From Micropterix aruncella (Eukaryota > Arthropoda > Insecta > Lepidoptera > Micropterigidae), in assembly GCA_944548615.1 (NCBI GenBank), contig OX155952.1:38312350-38376349 (forward strand): a stretch of DNA of 64,000 nucleotides. Direction: 5' to 3'. Position numbers and translations under genes: made by a program. A model generated the notes under the pieces. It was not told where the DNA came from. It was given only the letters and a program-made list of their open reading frames with translations, and ran no database searches. Below, piece by piece: positions 46,319 through 58,430 of the stretch. Position 1 is the stretch's first letter. Every line of letters begins with the position of its first letter.

Positions 46319-47185
46319 CCTGGTAAATCGCTCCTCGCCCCAGCTTCTGCACAACAACGCACGACACACTTCCCGCAAGAGTTGCGAATGCCGGTGTCAT
46401 CCATTTCAACTTCTTGATGCAAAACTAATGGTGTTGAAATTTTCCTGAAGATTTGGCAATCGAAGAGATATTTTGATAATGATACGTTCACAACAAGCTG
46501 CCTTGAAATAGCCACTGACAGCCATGCGTCAAATAAAATGGCGAAATTTTAAAACCAGTCTGTTACTTTTTGCCCTCTCAGTAATAAAAGAAGCTTTGAT
46601 CTTTTGTAAATCTGCAATTAAATATCCATAACTTCCGAAGATATGGCGATCACACTATACATAGAATCTTTAGCAATACTATTTCATTTTCTAAATAAGT
46701 TAAAAAGCATATGGAAATTATTTATCAGGAAACATCAAACAGTATTTCAATACTACGTATAAATAAGCTCTGACGTATAGTTTCCGCCCACCTATGGCTT
46801 CTTCAAAATGCTTTCACCGGCAGCGTAAAATACTACAAAGCGTCGAAAATTACACACTACAGGCCCTATACTTACGCAATACGCTACCTCACTATTCCTG
46901 GGTTTACTGAATTGTAAGCGGAAATGTCTAGCCTATATTACTCGTAATTTTCTCAGCCGTAAATTATACATGTTAATTGAGGTATTAATTCTTAGTTTTT
47001 CATTTTTCGCTGTCTCAGAAAAAAACCCACGTCGGAGTACTTTGACCCAACGGTCTTCAACCTTTGTTTTTTACCCATGCTTGTAAAGGGGCTGCAGCCT
47101 AAATTATATACCTGAAATTACAGTAACTCAATAAGGGCATTTAGAGTTATTTTTAGACTTTTTATTTTTTTATTTTAGCATTTGA
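46319..47185. other. No feature recognised
   Basis: Nothing supported on either strand. Confidence 0.4.
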
Positions 47186-47189
47186 CAGT

Positions 47190-47458
47190 TATATCTCTTC
47201 AAGGTGTGGGCATTGCGCTACTTGTTTATGGCAGAATAATATAAACTGTTTTCACTCTTATGTACTGTAAGTTTGTAAGTTTGTAAGTTTTTCTATTCTT
47301 AATGCCGGTATTTGTATTTAACGCTTATTTAAACATGTTATGTATGTACTTGTAAAAATTCTATTTTTTTTTATATTTATGTGTATATTGCATATCAACG
47401 GATTGGTAGAAACTGTAATGTTGATTTGTTATGAAAATAAATAAATAAATAAATAAAT
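47190..47458 (+). mobile_element. LINE 3' end, near-identical to 38493-38750
   Basis: Holds the last codons (KVWALRYLFMAE), the 3' UTR and the TAAA tail of the LINE at 37764. Differences are an extra GTTTGTAA unit, a few substitutions and poly-T length. Heavily 5'-truncated. Confidence 0.85.
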
Positions 47459-48050
47459 ATCAAGAAACGAAGAATACTCAAACAGTCTTTCGGCGAATAT
47501 CGTGAAATTTATAGCAAGTAAAATATTTTTTTTTCCTACCTATTCATAAATGATGAGTCTCCATATTTGATTTATGGGAGACTAAGAGTGACTAACATTA
47601 TTATACTCAAAGCGAATTTCAGTACTGATTTGCATTTTTCAGTGTATATGTTCTTTTTAATTACTTCAAAATGTTATCATATACAGAAAGAATTCGTTTA
47701 TTTTGATGTCGAAGTAAAAATAATAAAAGCTGCTTACACATCAGCGAAAGACTTCCCGGATTGGATTGGGAAATGTTTATGTTTAAATAGGATGTATGTA
47801 TGGATGTGCACAACTTTCCACTGTGCTATGGGAGTCCCTTTGCCACCGGTGAACGATCAGCCTTTACCTTACCATCTCAAAAACCAAGCTTATTCTTTTG
47901 AAAAATAAAATTACTCCAATAGAGCCGAATTAAAGCGAAAATGAATAAATTTTATTTATTAAATCGGCGAATGCCGTTTCTTAAAATATGGGATAAGATA
48001 TCGAGATATTTAAAATTTTCGAATGTATCCACTATTTAAAAATATGGTAC
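47459..48050. other. No gene recognised
   Basis: The 113-codon frame at 47567-47908 is not similar to any protein I recognise and is not supported further. Confidence 0.35.
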
Positions 48051-48099
48051 AAGGATGCTGCTCATATCAAGCATATCAAGCTATTTAGACATACGCCAG

Positions 48100-48976
<877 letters not shown>

Positions 48977-49084
48977 ATAAAATTTAATGTCTCGCTGACA
49001 ACAAGCGCAACATCTTTATGTAATCATTTCAAATAGTGGATGCATTCGAAATTTCCAAATATTTCAAACTGTCATCCTATATTT

Positions 49085-50945
49085 AAGTCTAACAATATTG
49101 AAAAATACTAACTGTATTCCAAGCGGGTTTGAACCATTTATGAAGAACGGTTACAAAATTATGTAAGTGTAGTCAGTTCTGGTCACATATTAAATGCAGA
49201 ATAGCGGAAGGCAACCAAAGAGTATCGGAGAAACGGTTCCTTGGACGAGAACACAGTCACTGATCTTAGAGGAGCGGAGAGCGAGGGATCGCACGACACT
49301 GATCGTGTCATTAGAAAAATATATTATAATACGTGTAAAAACCTATGTATACTTGTAAATCTGATAGAAATTCATTATTGGTGTTAGGCAATAATCATAC
49401 TCTTTTCAAGTAATGTTTGAGTGTACCTATGACTGAATATTACAGTGTGTGTATAAGTATTATAAAATTGTGAATATTTACAACTTTTTCCATATAACCG
49501 GGTGTAATACGAATCAGCTCTCAGCAAAGCAATAACTTAAGTATTATATCAATCAGCATCTATCACCCCAGTTACGGGTGTTTTTGCTCAGTTACAGTTC
49601 AAAAGTTTAAAAATATGGAGACTGTATTCCAAACCAATTTGGACCATTTATGAAGAATGGTTACAAATGTAAGTATAGCAATAGCATTCAAAGTTTGGTG
49701 AAACGATTCCGTGAACACAATCACTGATTTTAGTGGAGCGGAGAGCAAGAGATCGCACGACACTGACCGGATCAATATAAAACTTAATAAAAAAACGTGT
49801 AAAAACCTATGTATACTTGTAAATTTGATAGAAAGTCGTTATCGGTGTTGGGCAATAATCATAATTTCTTTTTAACTATTGTTATGTTTTCGACTAATGT
49901 AATATTTCAACTAGTGTATGACTACATAATACAGTGTGTATCGGTGTTATACAATTGTGAATGTTTTAAATTTTTCCATATTACTTAAGTATAAAATCAG
50001 CATTCCTAGATACGGGCGTTTTTGCTCAGTTATGCGATGAGCCAATTGCTATGGGTTTAATTGTTCTCTTCTGCAAGATAAATTCTGCCTTTCTGCTGCA
50101 AATAATAACTGCCCTTCTGCTATAAATTTGATAATAAAGTAAATGTCCGCAATCTTCAAAAGTTTAAAAATATGGAGACTGTATTCCAAGCCAATTTGGA
50201 CCGTTTATGAAGAATGTAAGTGTAGTAAGTTCACACCGTTAACAAATGTAAGTGTAGTAAGTTTTGTTTACATATTACATGCAGAAGAGCAGCATGCATT
50301 CAAAGAGTTTGGTGAAACGATTCCGTTAACACAATCACTGATTTTAGTGGAGCGGAGAGTAAGAGATCGCACGACACTGACCGGATCAATATAAAACTTA
50401 ATAAAAAAACGTGTAAAAACCTATGTATACTTGTAAATTTGATAGAAAGTCGTTATTGGTGTTGGGCAATAATCATAATTTCTTTTCAACTAATGTTATG
50501 TTTTCGACTAAGGTAATATTTCAACTAGTGTATGACTACATAATACAGTGTGTATTGGTGTTCTACAAATGTGAATGTATAAAATCAGCATTCCTAGATA
50601 CGTTTTTGCTCAGTTATGCGATGAGCCAATGGTTATGGGTTTAATTTGTCTCTCCTGCACGATTTATAATAATGTTTCGTGAAGCGCTTCTGATACAAAT
50701 TTGATAATTAAATAAAAGTCAGCAATATTCAAAAGTTTAAAAATATCGATACTGTATTCCAAGTCGAATTGGACCGTTTATGAAGAATGGTTATATATGT
50801 ATGTGTAGTAAGTTCTGTTCACCTATTAAAAGCAGAAGAGCAGCAGGCATCCAAAGAGTATCGGTGAAACTGTTCCGTAGATGAGAACACAATCACTGAT
50901 CTTAGCTGAGCGGAGAGCGAGAGATCGCACGACACTGACCGCGCG
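49085..50945 (+). repeat. Tandem array of ~0.5-0.57-kb units, 3.4 copies
   Basis: Unit starts are marked by GTATTCCAAG / GTATTCCAAA at about 49107, 49624, 50174 and 50754. Each unit holds CTGATTTTAGTGGAGCGGAG, AGATCGCACGACACTGACC, GTGTAAAAACCTATGTATAC and, in the later units, TAGATACGGGCGTTTTTG. The fourth copy is cut short at about 50940 by a GC-rich segment. No protein is encoded. It could be a satellite or a tandemly inserted non-autonomous element; an isolated piece lies at 15.5 kb. Confidence 0.8.
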
Positions 50946-51260
50946 CGAGAGCCCCTTGGCGCGGGTCATTTCCGCCCGCGGAGCAAGGGTCGCGGTGTCA
51001 CCGAATTGGGGTCTGTCAGCCGACCGCGGCGGCTGTCACTCGCGCGTTGCAATCCGATAATCGCGGGGCGGCGCGCGTGGCGGGACGACGAGGTGCGGGA
51101 TGCGCGCGCACTGCATACAGTACCGTACGGCTGTGGCCGACACACCGAATCGTGCGCGAAATCGCGGCCGCGACGGACTGCTCAGGCCGACGCCCGGGAC
51201 TCACTGCCGCCACCGAAGGCGGGCGGGCGGCGACGATCGCGCCGACAACGTTGTCAACCA
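50940..51260. other. GC-rich, CpG-rich island
   Basis: Abrupt change to CpG-rich sequence within the last unit of the array. Several overlapping frames cross it on both strands, all Arg/Ala-rich and unrecognised. Possible promoter or first exon, or GC-rich repeat. Confidence 0.3.
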
Positions 51261-51675
51261 TCCTTACAAAACACACATTCTACTTTTCCGTATATAATAC
51301 TTATAAGTATTTTTAAGTATAAAAAGCGAAGGGTTTTCAAATTTTGCCTTTAGTTACCGACCACATTTGGTGAAACATAGTAACCGAAGCTACGTCACCA
51401 TGTCACCCCACTTAAAATGGCATTTTTTTAAATAATACCCAGTTCGAAAACGACTACAGTTATAGGTTCTTATCATAGATTAAACTTTTAGGAATAAGAT
51501 TTTATCAATAGAGCCACAAAACGAAATACACAATATTTATTTCGTACTCTTTAAAATGACACATGTTTAGGAACACACAAAAGTATTTGCAAAAACTTAA
51601 CAATCGTATAAATTGCCTTAAAAAACTATACCTTAAGTAAATAATACCATTAAAATGTAATAAAACAAGAAATAC
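51261..51675. other. No feature recognised
   Basis: AT-rich; nothing supported. Confidence 0.4.
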
Positions 51676-51680
51676 TATAT

Positions 51681-51845
51681 TTACAAATCTACCACATCAA
51701 AACCACAATCTTGTCCCAGTCTCTGGGTACATTGCAGACGAATATATTTTGTGCAATTGATACATTTGTATAGGTTGCGTCTTTTGCGTTTAGGTGGACA
51801 GATGTTACATACTTTACTTGTTGGGAGATATCTATCACTTTGGTC
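51681..51845 (-). pseudogene. piggyBac-like transposase C-terminal zinc finger
   Basis: The minus-strand frame reads SDRYLPTSKVCNICPPKRKR RNLYKC INC and ends QCTQRLGQDCGFDVVDL, then stop. The spacing CxxC...CxxC with flanking basic residues is like the cysteine-rich C-terminus of piggyBac-type transposases. Nothing of the DDD catalytic core was recognised upstream, so only the end survives. The assignment rests on a short motif. Confidence 0.4.
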
Positions 51846-52080
51846 CGTGTTCTATGGGTATCTAACGCTTACCGAGTATAAAACAATTTTGAAGAAAACG
51901 CGAAATAGATACATTAATACCGACCTTTCGTCACGATGACACCAATCAGCTGAAACCGGGGAAACGACTTGTTTCTGAGTCGCAGTTACGCAAACCAAAC
52001 GCTAACCAAAGTACAAATAAAAAGTACAAGCAGATACTGAAACAGATAAATATATATGTTTGATAGTTGCTGATATATTG

Positions 52081-52121
52081 CCGTCTGTGTTTGCGCGGTG
52101 TCACCGCGCGAACACAGATGG
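52081..52121. repeat. Hairpin with ~17-bp arms
   Basis: CTGTGTTTGCGCGGTG and its near-complement CCGCGCGAACACAG are separated by three bases. Two mismatches only. It may be the end of a small inverted-repeat element. Confidence 0.7.
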
Positions 52122-53175
52122 AGGGTAAGAAACGAGGGTTTACAAGTTTTATTTATTTATTTATATTTGTGTCATAAAAAAACAATTAACACGAAATTGG
52201 ATACACAGAATTATAAAATGTATACAACCTGTATATCTAATAAACAAAAACATGTTTTTTCAGCAAAAAAAACAAATTACCTTAGGAAAATGGTTATTTT
52301 CTTTGCGTTACATGAACAAAGTTTGAGATCAAAAAGCTAAAGCGTTCTCGCTATCCCCTTACACCGCTCATGTACGTACTCGCACTCATTTGCAGTGCAC
52401 GCGACTTGGCTCTGGAATACCTCATTTATTTAATATCTAAAAGAACCTTTCAATATAAAGATAAATAATAAATAACCTTTCAGCATTTGCAGTACACGCG
52501 GCTATATTCTGGAATATGGTTCTATTTAACATGAATGATACAATAATTATTCAGTGGCAGTTTTCAAAAAATATCTGAAACAACCTTTCTATACAAAAAA
52601 TATATCCTTACCCGTTCCTTCCTCTGCCCATCCACTACGTTTTTGATGTTGAATTTTTCCTCCATTATTTCATATCGATACGATATTTTGATTTTGTTAA
52701 TGCAAATGATTTTCTGGCTTTACATGTTGTTTTAGGATGAATGTTTGGAGTCCACATGACGTGAGTTGACGCAGTTTTCCGTAACTTCTAATATATTATT
52801 AGTTGTAATTCTTAATATAAATATAATCACAAATTGCGAGTAATGTAATAAGGAGTGTGCACTGCATGTTTTAATTGATTCATTAATTTAGTTTCCATTT
52901 TATTCTCATTCTAATCCGAGATACACAAGGATTACAATCATGAGGAATCGCCAACATTTGAAATACCAGCGGAAATAGCAGTGTAAAATAACAGCTGTAT
53001 ACATTCTGCCGTTGTAAATGACGCTAGCCGTTTTACTACGAAAACAATAAAAAATGGCACAGTTCGGGTCTGCACCGTACCTACATATTTTTTTGTAAAA
53101 CGCGATGTCTACACGTGATCGGTAAACAATTAGGCTTAAGCTGGGCACTTTAAGCCCGATAGACCAGCGCCATAC
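52122..53175 (+). other. Mostly unassigned; weak LINE C-terminal traces
   Basis: Two related stretches at about 52384-52465 and 52487-52600 translate to ...VHATWLWNT and ...VHAAIFWNMVLFNM...QFSKNI, resembling the RLWNSLP...FKKxL ending of LINE proteins. The match is weak. The rest is unrecognised. Confidence 0.3.
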
Positions 53176-53179
53176 TTAC

Positions 53180-53311
53180 CTTATGGCGATTCCTCGTTTT
53201 CTTTTCGACGCTGTCGTACCTCTCGCATTCGGTCGGCACTGAAATTTTAGGCTTATGTTTCATTTCTATGCGATCTTGCCTCGGACTGGTGTATTCTATA
53301 GTTTCGAACAT
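53180..53311 (-). CDS. Candidate first coding exon of a host gene
   Basis: Starts ATG at 53311, with an in-frame TAG eight codons upstream, and runs 44 codons (MFETIEYTSPRQDRIE..., ending TRNRHK) to AAG, followed by GTAAGTATGG, an excellent splice donor. The exon ends in phase 0. If not spliced, the frame continues only ten codons. An alternative is a shorter internal exon beginning after the TTTCAG at about 53244. I do not recognise the peptide. It is the only place in the window where start, frame and donor fit together; no downstream exon was identified. Confidence 0.3.
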
Positions 53312-53449
53312 ATTTACGTGTAATATGAAACGATGCTAATTTTATTATCTCACTTTATTTCCCGTTAGTGCTCTATGAGTTCTTCGCAACGACACCAGAA
53401 TCAACAACTCTGAATCAATCAACTTATGCACTGAACGCACAAAATTCTT

Positions 53450-53640
53450 AAGTGACGTCCGTAGCCGGGTTAAAACACTAGTTTCCGTCAGATCACCAAA
53501 GTTAAGCAGCATCGGGCGTGGTCAGTACTTGGATGGGTGACTGCCTGAGTACTGCCACGCGATGTTATAAAAGCCGGCCACCCGTAAGACAATTGTCGAT
53601 ATACATAAGGTAAGACGTTACCGTAAAGGATATAATGGTT
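53450..53640 (+). mobile_element. 5S rRNA-derived SINE, copy 2
   Basis: Better preserved than copy 1: AAAGTTAAGCAGCATCGGGC, GTGGTCAGTACTTGGATGGG and TGACTGCCTGAGTACTGCCA keep the A box, intermediate element and C box of the 5S internal promoter. After CTGCCACGCGATG the sequence leaves 5S rRNA and carries a tail with GACGTTA as in copy 1. It is not a functional 5S gene because the 3' strand of the terminal helix is missing. Confidence 0.7.
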
Positions 53641-54299
53641 GAAAAATAATTCTTAGCAAACTTAAAATTCCACAAAAAGGTATTTTGTGACTATCACGCA
53701 CATGCATTTAGACCAGCGCGATAACATCACGCAACCACATCCTGCTCAACAAACACGTAGGTACCAACATAATCTATCCGTTGTACTATCGATCATTATC
53801 CACGCATCATTAGTGTCGCACATATTAGCGATTCAAATCTGATGGCATTTTGTCACACAATAAAATTCGACTTTAACGAGGAGTGGTTCTTAATGGTTCC
53901 GTGCAGCTTGGGGGTCATCTGGCCTGCCTAACTAGCGGCTTACTCCTATCTGGTAGCCTCCTCATTTAATGACTTGCCCTGTCGGGGCCGCTGTGAGCTT
54001 CTGCCACGGCTGTAGTCGGAGTCGGTTAGTATCAAATAATAGCGGATTCCGGGTAATACCTCAGGCGGAATTCGGCAGTTGGTGCACTGTCTGGTTAGCT
54101 AGATACGCTACCTATCAGGCGAATAACCAAGGGGGGGGAGGTATGGAGATTTCTGTTTCCTTTAACAGCGTGGATAGTTGTCGCCCTAACGTCATCCATC
54201 CTTGAGACGATCCGTTGGCCACCCGATACCGAGTGATGATGACGAACAAATGGCAACTCAGTCTGCGATACATTCAAATTGAATTACCGCTTACGTCAT
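53641..54299. other. No feature recognised
   Basis: Moderate GC; nothing recognised. A G run occurs near 54131-54138. Confidence 0.4.
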
Positions 54300-54319
54300 G
54301 TTAAGACCGCGCAAGTGAC

Positions 54320-54495
54320 CTCATATCCGTCACAAACCGGAGGACAGAGAAAACTAGAAAAGTCTGGTAATGAGATCGCAAGGTCAGCCCGCTGGGTTCT
54401 TTTCTCATTGCCTCGCGGTAAGGCGTTGCAAAAAAATAAAAATAATAATAACTTCCTGGGGTGGCGAGTTTGCCGGTAGTAGTTGACAGCTCCAA
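54320..54495 (-). mobile_element. Dispersed element, copy E (internally deleted)
   Basis: On the minus strand it begins CTGTCAACTACTACCGGC, then CCACCCCAGGAAGTT, and continues with the CCTTACCGCGAGG...CCCAGCGGGCTGACC segment. Part of the usual sequence between is replaced by an A/T-rich stretch. Confidence 0.55.
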
Positions 54496-54549
54496 AGTGT
54501 AATAAGCGAATAGGCGCTTTACGATAAAATAAAGAAATAAATAATTTAG

Positions 54550-54725
54550 ACAATTTGTGGTAATGGTTGGCAACGCTACAGCACCCGAGCGCACCCCCGC
54601 AGCCCGCCCTCCGCGTGGGGCGGACGTCGCGGCGCGGCGCCGTGGCGCTCTACGCGAAGGCGCAGTCGGTGGCGCCGAATCGAAATTAGCGCAGTTTATT
54701 CGAAAATTCATCTCCGCAGATTGCG
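54550..54725. other. GC-rich, CpG-rich island
   Basis: CpG-rich segment in AT-rich surroundings, with frames on both strands that are not recognised. Similar in character to 36440-36725 and 50940-51260. Confidence 0.3.
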
Positions 54726-55435
54726 TACCCGCTCCGAAACTTGACAAATCGCTACGTCTTCACCACATCTGCATATTCATGTTCCACTCGTCAGCCCGTT
54801 TCGCGTTATAATGACATACATACCGGCGCGGGCGCGATCGCCCGGTAGAGACAGTTACATACACAGTATGAAAGGGAAATCTCTCAAACAGCTGTTTGAG
54901 ATTCACTTCAATGTACACTTCACTCCAAAAGGTTAACGTAGAATCATTTTTTTTATTATTTAAAAAGTTGTTAAATATCATACGCATAATTTTATAGTTC
55001 ATTTCATTTCTAACCATTAATAGCCCATTTATAAGAATGCATAATCATATATTGTCCAACTTTAGAAACAATATACCTGTTTTTTTTTATTGCGGTAAAA
55101 TCTTTTGGTAACATCCATACATTCTGCATTATACACTATTCTGTTTTTTTTATTGTGTGATTAATTTTATTTTGATTATTTGATTTTAAATTCATTAAAT
55201 AGTTCACCAATAATAGGTGTGTCCTGAAAATCAGGTTAATAGATATCCTGAGTATACTCCTTTTTAGCAGCGTAAACAAAAGCGACCTAATTTTATTTAC
55301 ATATGTATCTTTTTTTGGGTTAATATACAAAATGAATCATGTTTTCACCGAAAACGTGACAAAATCTAAAGTATAGAGCCGAATAATACACACTCATAAG
55401 CAATTACGCACTAGTGTAGTTATTAATTATGAATT
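54726..55435. other. No feature recognised
   Basis: Nothing supported. Confidence 0.4.
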
Positions 55436-55469
55436 GGGTTATGGAGGTCGATTCGGTCTCTAAGCAATA

Positions 55470-55940
55470 TAAATTCCATGAAAGTCTCAGACGCACAGCC
55501 CTGCGTCCAGATATAACTCTTTACCCTCTATCTCGGAAGATGCCCCTTAACATAGAATTACCTGTTCCATGGAAATCAAATATCCCAAAAGACCACCAGT
55601 AGAAATTAAATAAATACCATGATCTCGCAAATGCCATCACCCGGAACGGCTTCCCTGTTCACCTTCACACGGTGGAAGTTGGCGCTCGTGGCCTGCCTGC
55701 TAAATTTTTGTTCCACCTTTTTAAAGATCTTGGTCTCTCCAGGAAAATAATCAACTCCTTTCTAGAAAAATTATCTAAAACCGCAATTTCCGCATCTCAA
55801 ATTCTATGGCTTCGAAGGAAGAATGACTGGGTGGTAAGTTGGACGCTCACATGTGGAAAGACAGCTGTCCTAAACCTACCACAGCTGGTCCGGAATCCAC
55901 CGTTCACCTTCCAGAAGTGTAATAATTGTATATGATGGGC
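55470..55940 (+). pseudogene. Retroelement C-terminal fragment (IELPVPW...VEVGARG type)
   Basis: The frame reads ALRPDITLYPLS, LNIELPVPWKSNIPKDHQ, a stop, then KYHDLANAITRNGFPVHLHT, VEVGARGLPAKFLFHLFKDL and ISASQILWLRRKNDW. This is a recurrent invertebrate protein segment (usually xELTVPWE...KY...VEVGxRG) that I associate with the C-terminus of reverse-transcriptase elements and that resembles a PD-(D/E)XK nuclease fold. The class of element is not certain. Only this end is present. Confidence 0.45.
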
Positions 55941-56079
55941 CCGATTTCGGTCGGTGAATTCCAATGCAGCTCCGTTTGTATTTTATTGTATTTTATTTAT
56001 ACAGATAGGATGGGTATGGAGCAGCTGAATCAGTTCTTGATCTAGAAATAACAGACTCACTGTATCTTTCGTTTTGCGC

Positions 56080-56259
56080 TTGGCGATGAGCATTGAGTAT
56101 ATTTTGAACCCGCTGCCCTAAAACTGCTATAATTCGCCTACCCGCAGATGACGGTTGGCAGCACTTTAGTCTACTCTGGATAACGGCGGTTGAAACATCG
56201 CCGAAATATCGGGTTTTACAAACTTCACGCAGTTTTTTCGTTTTTATTTTATTTATAAC
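56080..56259 (+). mobile_element. Penelope-like 3' segment, part 1
   Basis: TCTGGATAACGGCGGTTG and ATCGCCGAAATATCGGG match the 3' segment of the foldback elements at 12.4 and 29.25 kb with more divergence. It is interrupted after TTATTTATAA by the RTE copies and resumes at 57552. Confidence 0.75.
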
Positions 56260-57551
56260 TAGCTGACCCGTGCCCACTTCGTTGGGCGGTAAAACATTTT
56301 ACCTGTGATGAAATTATGAGTGTGGTTCGGTTAGTACTGAGTGCAATGATTTATTTCCTGACTGCCAAAAGAAGGGTTATATTTTTACTACATATGTATG
56401 TATGTATTTGCATGCCAATTTGACTATAATACCTGTATTTGTGAGTGTCTTCTTGTGAGTGTCTTATTTGTGAGCATATTATCTCTTTAACTATTTATGC
56501 AGTAAAAGGGAAATTATATGCAGTAAAGGGGAAAAGTCTTTTGTTTTAAACAATTGAGACGATAAATTTACTTATTTTGATAAGAATTCATAATTGTTGA
56601 TAATATGACCAATAAACATGACTTAACGATTTAAATTATTTTTTTAATATAAAATACTACTCTTTGTTACTTAAATATAACAGTTAGACATATGCTGTCG
56701 CTGACTTTTTTGTAGGCATTATCAAGCTATACAACTTTTCTCTAGAACTCAATCATATATATCTCATCGTTAAGGCAGCGTTAGTTAGAAACGTTTTCGT
56801 CCGACCGCTTATTCTCCGACTTACTTTGCAAATCCGACTACCACGAAAAAGTTTTTTCATTTTTCGGATTAATGTATAGCCTATGACACTTACAAATAAC
56901 GTGGCTTTCTACTGGTAAAAGAATTTTCAAAATCGGTTCGGTAGATCCAGAGATTACTTCCTACAACGTCACAAACTTTACCTCTTTATAATATTAGTAT
57001 AGATAGTATAGATTACGACACGGTCGCGGTTCCATACCTATGTCGTATTATCTCTTTAACTATTTATGCAGTGAAAGGGAAAAGTCTTTTGTTTTAAACG
57101 CTTGACATGATAAATTTACTTATTTTGATAAGAATTCATAATTGTTGATAATATGACCAATAAACATGACCTAACGACTAAAAATTTTTTTTTAAATATA
57201 AAATACTACTTTTTGTGACTTAAATATAAAAGGTAGACATATGCTGTCGCTGACTTTTTTATAGATATTATCAAGCTCTACAACTTTTCTCTAGAACTTA
57301 ATCATATATCTCTCATCGTTAAGGCAGCGTTAGTAAGAAACATTTTCGTTCGACCGCTTATTCTCCGACTTACTTTGCAAATCCGGCTACCACGCTCAAG
57401 TCTTTTTATTTTTCGGATTAACGTATAGCCTATGACACTAACAAATAACGTGGTTTTCTATTGGTAAAAAAAAATCAAAATCGGTTTAGTAGAGCCAGAG
57501 ATTACTTCCTACAACTTCACAAACTTTACCTATTTATAATATTAGTATAGA
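56260..57551 (+). mobile_element. Tandem RTE-type retroposon copies inside Penelope-like remnant
   Basis: Begins CTAGCTGACCCGTGCCCAC and ends in TTATAATATTAGTATAGAT, ends seen in RTE-group LINE and SINE copies of insects. Two copies of about 510-540 bp (about 56462-57005 and 57045-57551) share TCTCTTTAACTATTTATGC, CATAATTGTTGATAATATG and ATTCTCCGACTTACTTTGC. Each ends with the same 3' terminus. No intact protein. Confidence 0.7.
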
Positions 57552-57590
57552 TGTCAAACAACCGCAATAGTCTTCGATTTCATATTTAAC
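57552..57590 (+). mobile_element. Penelope-like 3' segment, part 2
   Basis: GTCAAACAACCGCAATAGTC followed by TTCGATTTCATA is the continuation seen in uninterrupted copies (12470-12490, 29320-29350). It fixes the RTE insertion point. Confidence 0.8.
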
Positions 57591-58390
57591 AGCATTCCTA
57601 AGTTACATCGTGAATATTTACAATGAATTAAATCGCTGTTATTTTAAGCATATTTAAATCTTTTATAAGCTACTGAGATAAAAAATAAAATATTTTCGCC
57701 ATAAAATAAAAAATTTAAAGAAACTAACTTTCCTAAATATTTTTTTTCTGCATTTTCGTTATTATTGTGTAATAAAATACTTAAACAATGTTCGTCGCCT
57801 TTAATATATACGAAAACAGTGTTAAAAGCCCCCGAAAAAGAAAAATTAAATGAATTACGTTGTTGAATATAATCGCCATTCGATTTATACGGCCGCCGAT
57901 TTTACGAGTAAGGCCAGGGTTAATTAAATCATCTGGGTTAGGTGAATCGCTTCCATCTATTATCCGATTAAGCTAAGTAAAACGGCTACATAACTTTCTT
58001 TCTACTGAAGTACTATCGATCCAGGCAAACGAGCGTTCATTGGGCGTATCGGGAACATCCTAGAATCACATTAGATCTGAGGATTAGTAGTTCAGATTCT
58101 TCGGTCAGGCGACCAGGCATGTGTCTGAGGACGTTCTTATCTTACTCTTTTCCTTACTTCTTGACCGTACACTAGGTAACAAAAGCATGTGTTTGCTCTC
58201 CCTTGATTCTTATTGAAATTTACACTAACCGTTACTATCCTTTGATGTGTAGATACTTCGTCACATGTTATAAGTTATTTCCCCCCAGAAAGCAATTCAA
58301 ATTCGCTGCACAGGATATTGCCACCGCGCTCGGCATTGCCATGGAGCAAAATATAAATAGTCCCGTAACTTTTACGAATGTACATCGTGT
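57591..58390. other. No gene recognised
   Basis: AT-rich first half; the frame at 58203-58418 is unrecognised. Confidence 0.35.
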
Positions 58391-58394
58391 CAAT

Positions 58395-58430
58395 GTCGAG
58401 CGGGCTCGAACATATTAACCCGCTCGACAG
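58395..58430. repeat. Hairpin, 11-bp perfect arms
   Basis: TGTCGAGCGGG and CCCGCTCGACA are separated by 14 bases. GC-rich stem in moderate-GC sequence; function unknown. Confidence 0.8.

Noticed and set aside
47567..47908. 113-codon frame as a host gene
   Set aside because: No recognisable domain, no splice context and AT-biased composition; kept only as unassigned sequence.
53490..53575. Functional 5S rRNA gene
   Set aside because: The internal promoter region is preserved but the 3' third and terminal helix are missing.
54301..54747. 148-codon minus-strand frame as a gene
   Set aside because: It joins a GC-rich island with a dispersed element copy; no domain is present.
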